Shown here in pieces: positions 53,369 through 60,451 of a stretch of 60,451 bases of DNA (within the stretch, counting starts at the first letter, position 1; every line of letters begins with the position of its first letter). Origin of the DNA: Hoylesella timonensis 4401737 = DSM 22865 = JCM 15640 (GTDB lineage: Bacteria > Bacteroidota > Bacteroidia > Bacteroidales > Bacteroidaceae); the NCBI RefSeq assembly GCF_000455445.1, contig NZ_HG417093.1:146502-206952 (forward strand), read 5' to 3'. The position numbers and the translations under genes are program-made. The notes below the pieces were generated by a model. It ran no database searches, was not told the origin of the DNA, and worked only from the letters and a program-made list of their open reading frames with translations.

Positions 53369-56164
53369 ATGAAATTGGAAAAAAGGGGAATCGTAGTCAT
53401 TTTGCTACTACTGATGCTGAGTCTACACTTAACGGCTCAAGAAATTACGGGCACTGTTGTTGATGCCAAGTCAAAGGAACCACTCATTGGAGCCACCATA
53501 GAGATTGAAGGGAAGAAACCAATGGGTGTGACCGACTTTGATGGGCATTTCAAGTTATCAGGTTTACAGGAACTGTCTTATACATTAGTGATACGCTATG
53601 TGGCTTATCAACCAAAAACAGTTCGAGGTATAAAGGTTGGAACAACCGATTTAATGGTAGAGATGAACGCTGACGAGCAGACGCTGAAAGAAGTGCAGAT
53701 AACGGCAGCGGTCAAACAAACCACAGAGACAGCCATGGTGCAGTTGGCGAAAGAGAGTCCGTATGTGATGAGCAACATCTCTTCACAAGAGATTCGTCGC
53801 ACGCAAGACTCAAATGCCGGTGAGGTGATTAGGCGTGTGCCAGGCGTGAGTTTGATAGAAGATAAATTCGTCATGGTGCGCGGACTGTCTCAGCGTTATA
53901 ATAATGTATGGGTGAATGGTGGTGCCGTTCCCAGCAGTGAAGCCGACTCAAGGGCTTTCTCGTTTGATATTGTACCCAGCTCACAAATAGACAATTTGTT
54001 GATTGTAAAAACCCAATCGCCCGAATATCCATCTGATTATAGTGGCGGATTTATCGTATTGAATACAAAGGAGATACCGTCAGAAAACTCGTTCTCGCTA
54101 TCCTTAGGAGGCAATTGGAATACTCAATCGGCATTTCAAGACTTTACTTACACCAAAGGTTCGAATACCGATTTTCTTGGATTTGATGGCGGTTTGCGCT
54201 CGTTAAACGGTGGTATTCACAGTCAACTGAAAACTTTATCAGATCAAGCGATTAGTTTATTGGATAACGGATTGAACAATGACTGGCACGAGAAGACGAA
54301 GAAACCTTTGGGAGATTTGAAACTTTCGGCCAATTGGAATCACCAATGGGATGTAAATCGGTATCGACTGGGGATGATCGTTGTGCTGAATTACAGTAAC
54401 GAATACAGAACCTATCGGGACATGGAGAACAACCTGTTTGGTATTTATGACGCCCAAAACGACCGTGAGAACTATCTGCGCCAATCGGTTGACAACCAGT
54501 TTAACAACAATGTGCGCTTGGGTAGCATGTTCAATCTTACGCTCATGTCGAAAAACGGCAAGAACAAATACCAATTGAAGAATATCTTTAACCAATTGGG
54601 CAACAATCGCTATACCGAGCGTAACGGCATCAGCGCACAGTCGAACAATGAGCAATCGGCAGAATATTATTATCGTAGTCGTACCACCTATAATGCACAG
54701 CTTACCGGAAAACATACGCTCAAGGCGCACGAGTTGGACTGGAATGTGGGCTATGCATACGCCAATCGGCACATTCCAGACCGCCGACGCTATTTGGTTA
54801 ACGATGCCATTGAGACCAATCGGTTAGGGTTGTTGACAGGAAACGATGTGTCACGTGAGTGGACACAGTTGGATGAGCACATTGTATCGGGGAGTGTGAA
54901 CGACAAGATAACCTTTAATTGGGGGCAATGGGAGCCATTTTTGAAGTATGGTGCGTATGGCGAATATCGTACCCGCGATTATACCACTCGCGAATTGATA
55001 TACAATTGGAACACGTCTAACAACAACATGCCAGACGGATTCAGGTACATGGAGATGCCAACCTTGCTGAGCGATGTCTCTTACTTTGGTGTGGACAAGT
55101 TGCACTTGCTGGAGCAGATGCACATGCGCAACGACTATATCGGACACAACACATTAGGCGCAGGATACTTGGCAATGTCTCTCCCCTTTGGCAAGTTAGG
55201 TATCTACGCCGGTGTCCGATTTGAACATAACAACATGGAGTTGGTATCAAATACACGTGACACAGAAGTTAGTCATATCAGTACATTTTATAAGACTAAC
55301 GACTTGTTTCCCTCGCTCAACACCACTTATAAGTTCAACGACCAACATCAACTGCGTTTGTCGTATGGAAGAAGCATCAACCGACCAGAGTTTCGTGAAG
55401 TGTCTTCGTCGGTATATTATGATTTCGACTTAGCTTCCGATGTAAAAGGCAATCCTAACTTAAAAAATGCGTATGTGGATAACATCGATTTGCGATACGA
55501 ATACTATCCAAGCCGAGGCGAACAGATATCAGTAGCCGCGTTTTACAAACACTTTAAGCATCCTATTGAGTGGACCTATACGGTGACAGGAGGTACAGAT
55601 TTGAATTATTCTTACATCAATGCCTTGGCTGCTAACAATTATGGACTGGAGTTGGACATCAAGAAAATGCTCGATTTCATCGGACTTCCTCATTTCAGTT
55701 GGTCACTCAATGGTGCTTTGATTAAAAGTAGTGTGCAGTTTGAAAAGGGGTCTAAGGAAAAAGACAGACCCATGCAAGGGCAGTCACCTTATCTGATTAA
55801 CACAGGAATATTTTATAAGAACGAGGCGCACCAAATGCACATTGCCTTGTTGTACAATCGTATAGGTAAACGTATCATAGGTGTGGGACGTAGTGAAGGC
55901 ACCACTTCGGGCGACAACATCAATGCCCGCGTGCCCGATAGCTATGAGATGCCACGGGATGTCATTGATTTGACGGCTTCTAAAAAGTTTGGAACGCACT
56001 GGGAACTTAAGTTAGGAGTGCGCGACTTGTTAGCACAGAAAGTGTATTATAAGCAATTTGCTGACGTAACCTACGCTGATGGAGCTAAGAAAGAGGTAAC
56101 CGAAATCAGTCGTTGTTATCAGCCCGGACGCAATTTATCGTTATCGGTTATCTATCAATTTTGA
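53369..56164 (+). CDS. TonB-dependent outer membrane receptor
   Basis: This is a complete 931-residue receptor with a signal peptide to about LTAQ (residue 23), a carboxypeptidase-like domain (ITGTVVDAKSKEPLIGATIE), a plug (EVIRRVPGVSLIEDKFVMVR, RGLSQRYNNVWVNGGAVPSS) and a barrel ending GRNLSLSVIYQF. It is a paralogue of the receptor at 1-2748: both share the RYN..VNG segment, SINRP and the N(P)LLK/NLKNA..DN.DLR segment. It is followed 55 bases later by a beta-helix lipoprotein. The ligand is unknown. Confidence 0.95.
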   Translation: MKLEKRGIVVILLLLMLSLHLTAQEITGTVVDAKSKEPLIGATIEIEGKKPMGVTDFDGHFKLSGLQELSYTLVIRYVAYQPKTVRGIKVGTTDLMVEMNADEQTLKEVQITAAVKQTTETAMVQLAKESPYVMSNISSQEIRRTQDSNAGEVIRRVPGVSLIEDKFVMVRGLSQRYNNVWVNGGAVPSSEADSRAFSFDIVPSSQIDNLLIVKTQSPEYPSDYSGGFIVLNTKEIPSENSFSLSLGGNWNTQSAFQDFTYTKGSNTDFLGFDGGLRSLNGGIHSQLKTLSDQAISLLDNGLNNDWHEKTKKPLGDLKLSANWNHQWDVNRYRLGMIVVLNYSNEYRTYRDMENNLFGIYDAQNDRENYLRQSVDNQFNNNVRLGSMFNLTLMSKNGKNKYQLKNIFNQLGNNRYTERNGISAQSNNEQSAEYYYRSRTTYNAQLTGKHTLKAHELDWNVGYAYANRHIPDRRRYLVNDAIETNRLGLLTGNDVSREWTQLDEHIVSGSVNDKITFNWGQWEPFLKYGAYGEYRTRDYTTRELIYNWNTSNNNMPDGFRYMEMPTLLSDVSYFGVDKLHLLEQMHMRNDYIGHNTLGAGYLAMSLPFGKLGIYAGVRFEHNNMELVSNTRDTEVSHISTFYKTNDLFPSLNTTYKFNDQHQLRLSYGRSINRPEFREVSSSVYYDFDLASDVKGNPNLKNAYVDNIDLRYEYYPSRGEQISVAAFYKHFKHPIEWTYTVTGGTDLNYSYINALAANNYGLELDIKKMLDFIGLPHFSWSLNGALIKSSVQFEKGSKEKDRPMQGQSPYLINTGIFYKNEAHQMHIALLYNRIGKRIIGVGRSEGTTSGDNINARVPDSYEMPRDVIDLTASKKFGTHWELKLGVRDLLAQKVYYKQFADVTYADGAKKEVTEISRCYQPGRNLSLSVIYQF

Positions 56165-56219
56165 AAACTAAGTTGAATATAAATATCATATTTCGTTTAT
56201 TGATTAAAACAAAACAAAG

Positions 56220-57731
56220 ATGAAAAAAAGTTTGAATTTATGGGGAGTGATTACAATCCTAACGCTCTCTCTCGGTTTTACTGCTTGTGGAGATGATGAT
56301 GAGCCAGTTGATAAAAAGGAGTCAACGACCCAATACGTTTGGGGAACAGATGGTGGGTTAAAGAGTTGTGACCACTTACTGTTCACGAATGGTAAGGAAG
56401 ACCCTAATGGTAAGGAGATTGGTAATGGCAATCAGGAGTTTGTCTTCAAGGGGAAACAAACGTTAAAGAAAGGTACTTATCTGCTGAAAGGCTGGGTGTA
56501 TATTGCCGAGGGTTCGGAACTGACCATTGAACCAGGTACTATCATCAAGGGTGATAAGGTGACAAAGGCTGCCTTAATTGCCGAAAGAGGTGGAAAACTC
56601 ATTGCTAAAGGCACGCCTACAGCACCCATTGTGTTTACATCTGCACAAGCCAAAGGCAATCGTAAGCCTGGAGATTGGGGTGGTGTCATCCTCTGTGGAA
56701 AGGCTGTAAACAATCAGCAGGAAATGGAAATAGAAGGAGGACCACGCACGAAGCATGGAGGCAATGACAATGCAGACAACTCGGGTGTGTTGAGTTATGT
56801 GCGCATTGAGTTTGCTGGTTATCCATTCAGACAGGATAAGGAAATCAATGGTTTGACCTTAGGCTCGGTAGGAAGTGGCACACAGCTCGACCATATCCAG
56901 GTTTCTTATTCCAATGACGACTCTTACGAGTGGTTTGGAGGTGCGGTAAACGCTAAGTATCTCATTGCTTACAAAGGTTGGGATGATGATTTTGACACGG
57001 ACAATGGCTATTGCGGTACGGTACAATTTGGTCTTGTCGTACGTGACTCGAAGCTTGCTGATGCCTCTCAAAGCAATGGATTTGAAAGTGATAACAACGG
57101 TTCGGGGTCGGCTGTTGAGCCTTATACCACTGCACAATTCTCGAATATCACGTTTATAGGACCTAAATTGGATAAGAATTTCCAAAACAAGCCCGATTAT
57201 ATTACAGGTGGAAACATGAATCCCAATAATGGTTCGGCACTCGGTAAGTTCCAATCTGCCATGCAAATTCGTCGTAACTCTCGTTTGAGTTGTTACAATA
57301 CGTTGGCCATTGGTTATCCTATCGGTCTGATGCTAGATAACGAAAAGGGCGACACACAGGGTGCTGCGACAGCTGGAAAACTTCGTTTGAAGAACATTTG
57401 GTTTGCAGGTATGGATGTCATCGGTTCGGATATGAACAAGAAATATGAGGACGAGTTGGTCACTGACTATAAGGCAAAGAAGGCAGATAGCAGCAAGAAA
57501 TCATTCTCTACCACCTTCTTCTTATCACAGGGTAACACCGTGAAGAATTCTTGGGAAGACCTGATAGATACCAAGACCTTCAAACCTTTGGCATCAAGCC
57601 CATTGCTGAACGCTGCTTCTTTCACAGGATTGAAAGGCTTTAAGACCGTTTCTTACATTGGAGCCTTTGCTGCAAACGATAACTGGGCTGACGGTTGGAC
57701 AGAGTTTGATCCAGAAAATGCCAATTATTGA
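56220..57731 (+). CDS. Surface lipoprotein with right-handed beta-helix repeats, receptor partner
   Basis: This 503-residue protein has a lipobox ending GFTACGDDD (Cys23). The pattern GTYLLKGWVYIAEGSELTIE, PGTIIKGD and PGDWGGVILCGKAV matches the other beta-helix lipoprotein at 2773-4164. An acidic DDFDTDNGYCG stretch and SNDDSYEWFGGAVNA are notable. It follows the receptor by 55 bases and is ended by the long terminator at 57770-57851. It probably works with the receptor; no enzyme activity is recognised. Confidence 0.85.
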   Translation: MKKSLNLWGVITILTLSLGFTACGDDDEPVDKKESTTQYVWGTDGGLKSCDHLLFTNGKEDPNGKEIGNGNQEFVFKGKQTLKKGTYLLKGWVYIAEGSELTIEPGTIIKGDKVTKAALIAERGGKLIAKGTPTAPIVFTSAQAKGNRKPGDWGGVILCGKAVNNQQEMEIEGGPRTKHGGNDNADNSGVLSYVRIEFAGYPFRQDKEINGLTLGSVGSGTQLDHIQVSYSNDDSYEWFGGAVNAKYLIAYKGWDDDFDTDNGYCGTVQFGLVVRDSKLADASQSNGFESDNNGSGSAVEPYTTAQFSNITFIGPKLDKNFQNKPDYITGGNMNPNNGSALGKFQSAMQIRRNSRLSCYNTLAIGYPIGLMLDNEKGDTQGAATAGKLRLKNIWFAGMDVIGSDMNKKYEDELVTDYKAKKADSSKKSFSTTFFLSQGNTVKNSWEDLIDTKTFKPLASSPLLNAASFTGLKGFKTVSYIGAFAANDNWADGWTEFDPENANY

Positions 57732-57769
57732 TAGTACGTTGAGGCGTTAACAGATTTGTAAGTATTCAT

Positions 57770-57851
57770 GATTCTATAACGAATCGTATGGATAAGTGTT
57801 TTTTATACTCTCTTATACTTGTCCATATGAAACGTTATAGAATCTTTTTTT
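57770..57851 (+). terminator. Unusually long terminator hairpin of the receptor cassette
   Basis: GATTCTATAACG (57770-57781) and CGTTATAGAATC (57833-57844) form a perfect 12-bp stem. An inner ATGGATAAGT/ACTTGTCCAT (one GU) follows, giving a 75-base hairpin, then seven T. Confidence 0.85.
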
Positions 57852-57911
57852 GATGTATTCAATCAGCCGAATAGTACCCTTAACGAGTATTATTTTATGT
57901 ATAAATACGAA

Positions 57912-58016
57912 TTACGATATATTCGTAATAATATTAAAAACAATTACTTCTATTAAATTTTTATGATTTATTAACTCATAAACGCTTGCAGTTATTACGA
58001 AAAGTTCGTAGATTTG
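57912..58016 (+). promoter_or_regulatory. Promoter and dyad operators of the BlaI/M56 operon
   Basis: TTG (57986-57988), 20 bases, TAGATTTG (58009-58016) form the promoter. Two palindromes: TTACGA-TATAT-TCGTAA (57912-57928) and TACGAA-AAG-TTCGTA (57996-58010); the second overlaps the -7 box by two bases. They share TACGA/TCGTA arms, and their centres lie 83 bases apart. Binding by the adjacent BlaI-type repressor is likely but inferred. The remaining DNA in the 57732-58083 gap is the terminator above. Confidence 0.7.
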
Positions 58017-58083
58017 CGAATGATAAGCAATTAATGGACTGACATCAGACAATTGCTTACTGTTTAAGTTGATAATACGCAAG

Positions 58084-58455
58084 ATGATGAATATGGAAAA
58101 ATTGACAGTACAAGAAGAAGAGGTCATGCAACGTATATGGCAATTAGGAAGTTGTACAGTAAAGCAAATATTGGGTGAACTGGGCACGCCTCCACCGCCA
58201 TACACCACTGTTGCTTCGGTGGTGAACAACCTCAAGCGCAAAGATTTTGTAAATCAAGAGCAGCGGGGGAATACCTACGTTTACTCTCCTGCCATTCCAG
58301 AAGAGAAGTACAAACAGCACTGTATGTCGCGTTTTGTTCGTGATTACTTTAGTAACTCGTTTAAGGACATGGTGTCTTTCTTTGCCAAAGAAGAGAAACT
58401 GTCTTCTGAAGATTTGCAAGACATCATTGACCAAATTGAGAAGGGTAACGAATAA
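58084..58455 (+). CDS. BlaI/MecI-family transcriptional repressor
   Basis: This winged-helix repressor (about 123 residues from ATG 58084; later Met codons at 58087 and 58093 are also possible) has EKLTVQEEEVMQRIWQLGSC, VKQILGEL and TTVASVVNNLKRKDFVNQ, the recognition-helix region of BlaI/MecI. A C-terminal dimerisation helix follows. BlaI-type repressors bind dyads and are removed by an M56 sensor protease. The M56 gene follows after 66 bases, giving the usual pair. Two dyads lie upstream. Confidence 0.93.
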   Translation: MMNMEKLTVQEEEVMQRIWQLGSCTVKQILGELGTPPPPYTTVASVVNNLKRKDFVNQEQRGNTYVYSPAIPEEKYKQHCMSRFVRDYFSNSFKDMVSFFAKEEKLSSEDLQDIIDQIEKGNE

Positions 58456-58521
58456 ATACCTTTCCCTATCGATGGTTGGAAAATAATAGATTTGAACACG
58501 CACGCTTAAAAAATACAGATT

Positions 58522-59838
58522 ATGCTTATCTATCTCGTCAAAGTGAACATAGCCCTCATACTATTGTATGGCTTTTATCAGATGTTTTGTGCTAAAGACA
58601 CGTTCTTTGGCTGGAGAAGAGGTCTTTTGTTAGGCATTTATACCATCGCCTTCTTGGTTCCATTGATGCCAACAATCAATTGGCTCATGACCGCTGAAAC
58701 CACTCAAGGAATGGCATTAACGTACCGGCAAGTAGTGCTTCCTGAGCTCACTGTCGGAGCAGAGAAGACCGAGTTGACTTGGATGAACGTGGCGCAATGG
58801 ATATATATAGGTGGGGTAGCGATACTCTTGCTTCGGATGTTGGTGCAAGTAGGCATTATTGTGGCCATGATTATCCGCACCAAGACGCGCGAGATAGACG
58901 GTTGCAAGGTGCATGTCATCAAAGGCAAAGGCAGTCCGTTCTCCTTTTTTCAATGGATCTTTGTGAATCCCGACGCACAAACGTCTGTTCAACTGCACGA
59001 AATATTGGTGCACGAGCAGACACATGCCAGACAATGGCATTCGATAGATGTCATTTGTTCCGAACTCTTTACCATCGTATGTTGGATGAATCCTTTTGCA
59101 TGGTTGTTGAGACGAGAGGTGAGAATGAACATAGAATATTTGGCAGATCATCGAGTGGTGACAAATGGAATCAACTCTAAAACCTATCAGTACCACCTAT
59201 TAGGATTGTCGTATCAAAAGAATGTAGCTACAATTTCAAATAACTTCAATGTTTTACCATTAAAAAAAAGAATCAAGATGATGAACAAACGCAGAACAAA
59301 ACCCGTAGGAAAATTAAAATACTTGTTTTTCCTTCCGCTCGTAGCCGCACTCCTCGCAGCGAGCAACATAGAGAGTATCGCACGCTCTATCAGTGAACAA
59401 CCCACTATAGCGAAGAAAGATGCCGTGAAAGTTTTGCGGCAGACGCAACCACAAAAACCCAAGAAGAAACGGACACCTGTTAAAACACAGAAGAAAGTTG
59501 GTACAGTAAAAGATAATGCCGATAAAGTATATACGGTATCATCAGTGATGCCTGAGTACGAAGGGGGCATATCAGCTTTAATGAATTTTTTGGCAACAAA
59601 CATGAAATATCCCGAAGAGGCGCAGAAAAAGAAAATAGAAGGGCGCGTCATCGTGAGTTTTGTTGTAGAAAAAGATGGATCGTTGTCAGACTATAAGATT
59701 GTCAGATCTATTGACCCATTATTAGATGCGGAAGCCCTCAGAGTGGCAAAGTTGCAAAATAAATGGAAGCCTGGATACGAAAACGGCAAGCCTGTGCGGG
59801 TTCAATACACACTTCCCATCACTTTTAAGTTGAAATAA
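58522..59838 (+). CDS. M56-family (BlaR1-like) membrane peptidase with TonB C-terminal domain
   Basis: This is a 438-residue protein with about four spans: 8-22, 35-50, 94-118 and 266-281. Between the third and fourth the zinc motif HEILVHEQTHARQWHS holds HEQTH at 164-168, with NIEYLADHRVV (about 203-213) as the further ligand region. After the last span comes a Lys/Pro/Thr-rich linker (about 285-340) and a TonB-type C-terminal domain (MKYPEEAQKKKIEGRVIVSF, then GSLSDYKIVRS). BlaR1 has a penicillin-binding domain there; this protein has a TonB-like one instead. It may sense or drive envelope transport; the role in signalling is inferred. Confidence 0.92.
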   Translation: MLIYLVKVNIALILLYGFYQMFCAKDTFFGWRRGLLLGIYTIAFLVPLMPTINWLMTAETTQGMALTYRQVVLPELTVGAEKTELTWMNVAQWIYIGGVAILLLRMLVQVGIIVAMIIRTKTREIDGCKVHVIKGKGSPFSFFQWIFVNPDAQTSVQLHEILVHEQTHARQWHSIDVICSELFTIVCWMNPFAWLLRREVRMNIEYLADHRVVTNGINSKTYQYHLLGLSYQKNVATISNNFNVLPLKKRIKMMNKRRTKPVGKLKYLFFLPLVAALLAASNIESIARSISEQPTIAKKDAVKVLRQTQPQKPKKKRTPVKTQKKVGTVKDNADKVYTVSSVMPEYEGGISALMNFLATNMKYPEEAQKKKIEGRVIVSFVVEKDGSLSDYKIVRSIDPLLDAEALRVAKLQNKWKPGYENGKPVRVQYTLPITFKLK

Positions 59839-59849
59839 ACTTGTCGATC

Positions 59850-59991
59850 AATGAAGCGAATGTGAATAAGGTCGCGGCTCTTTCATAGAAGAGAAAGGTT
59901 GTTAATGATGAAAACAATCTTTGTTCTATTGTTTCAACAACAATACTAATGAATGAAATGAATCGCACTGCTTGTTTTCATTCGCTTCATT
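59850..59991. repeat. Inverted-repeat bounded stretch after the M56 gene
   Basis: AATGAAGCGAATG (59850-59862) and CATTCGCTTCATT (59979-59991) are a perfect 13-bp inverted repeat 116 bases apart. Inside, GTTGTT..GAAAACAAT and ATTGTTTC..AACAAC form a second stem (about 59899-59944). It could be a miniature mobile element or folded RNA. No terminator-type T-run. Confidence 0.5.
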
Positions 59992-60077
59992 ATGCGTCAT
60001 TTGTTATCACAACAATGCCACTTTTGTGAAGGTGCAGCGTCGTTTTTTTCATTTCATTTTTGGCAAAAGAATTTATT

Positions 60078-60451
60078 GTTTCTGTCTTATTATTTTACCA
60101 AAAAACGACCATCTAAAATCTTCAAAATAGAAAAAATCAATAGGCAAACGACATGCAAAAATGCGCTGATTTGAACAAAATAAGCGTCTTTTCAAGCTGA
60201 AACATTGACTTTACGGTCTTGGAAACACTCTTTAGAGCTGTTATTCACATGCAACAACAGCATTAAAGCATGCAAATAGCAGGCTTATCTCAATGCTTCA
60301 GTCGCCAAAAAGTGGTAAAAATAGGAAAGAAAAAAGAAGACTTAAGCGTAATAAGTTTAATCATAACGAGTTATGAAACTTTCTCAAAATTCGCGTATTT
60401 GCGACCAACTTTGCCGTTGGTTGTTTTCACGCGAGTTATGAGAGGCTCTCC
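60078..60451 (+). repeat. Interspersed intergenic repeat, copy C (runs off the window)
   Basis: 374 bases, co-linear with copies A and B and in the same orientation, cut by the window edge. The 61-codon frame begins at 60270 and stays open to the edge. The rest of the 59839-60451 gap holds only the inverted-repeat stretch at 59850-59991. Confidence 0.88.

Overview
The window is a gene-dense stretch of a Bacteroidota chromosome, most likely from the Prevotellaceae. The reasons are a SusC/SusD pair, TonB-dependent receptors with carboxypeptidase-like N-terminal domains, the type IX secretion genes porU-porV-ispF in the order known from Porphyromonas, an M56/TonB fusion beside a BlaI-type repressor, and many promoters that fit the Bacteroides pattern TTTG-N19-20-TAnnTTTG. 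No tRNA, rRNA, CRISPR array, intact insertion sequence or phage was recognised.

Layout. 1-5.1 kb (+): the 3' part of a TonB-dependent receptor, a beta-helix lipoprotein and an exported metallophosphoesterase; then a small lipoprotein at 5.5 kb. 6.1-12.2 kb (-): fumarylacetoacetase-family protein, PorU sortase, PorV and IspF. 13.2-16.5 kb (-): rplM, rpsI, rpsB and tsf behind a consensus promoter and a structured leader. 16.7-22 kb (-): susC-susD. 22.4-29.3 kb (+): NUDIX hydrolase, topA, aroK, speA, an ECF sigma factor and a small membrane protein. 29.5-34.5 kb (-): P-type calcium ATPase, HAD phosphatase, ribF and a CPBP protease in overlapping order. 34.7-35.6 kb (+): alpha/beta hydrolase. 36.3-40.1 kb (-): FadL-type porin and PgpH-type HD hydrolase. 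40.4-43.2 kb (+): gltX and waaA. 43.4-51.4 kb (+): a GH2 enzyme, a GH95 enzyme and an M20 amidohydrolase. 52-53 kb (-): mannose-1-phosphate guanylyltransferase. 53.4-59.8 kb (+): a second TonB receptor/beta-helix lipoprotein pair, then a BlaI-type repressor and an M56 peptidase/TonB fusion.

How the genes work together. The receptor/lipoprotein pairs and the SusCD pair import ligands across the outer membrane. The GH95 and GH2 enzymes fit breakdown of fucosylated or related glycans. PorU and PorV process and anchor T9SS cargo. The rest is housekeeping: translation, cofactor, isoprenoid, polyamine and lipid A-core synthesis.

Most notable points. (1) The susD-like and GH95 genes each have a single in-frame stop 46-47 codons before what looks like their natural end, and the tail beyond it stays open and family-like. 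(2) A roughly 400-bp intergenic repeat occurs three times in the same orientation, about 24 kb apart, carrying a same-length 61-codon frame; diverged relatives lie in two more intergenic gaps. (3) Two paralogous receptor plus beta-helix-lipoprotein cassettes, distinct from SusCD, lie near the two ends of the window. (4) Two TACGA-type dyads lie upstream of the BlaI/M56 pair, one overlapping its promoter.
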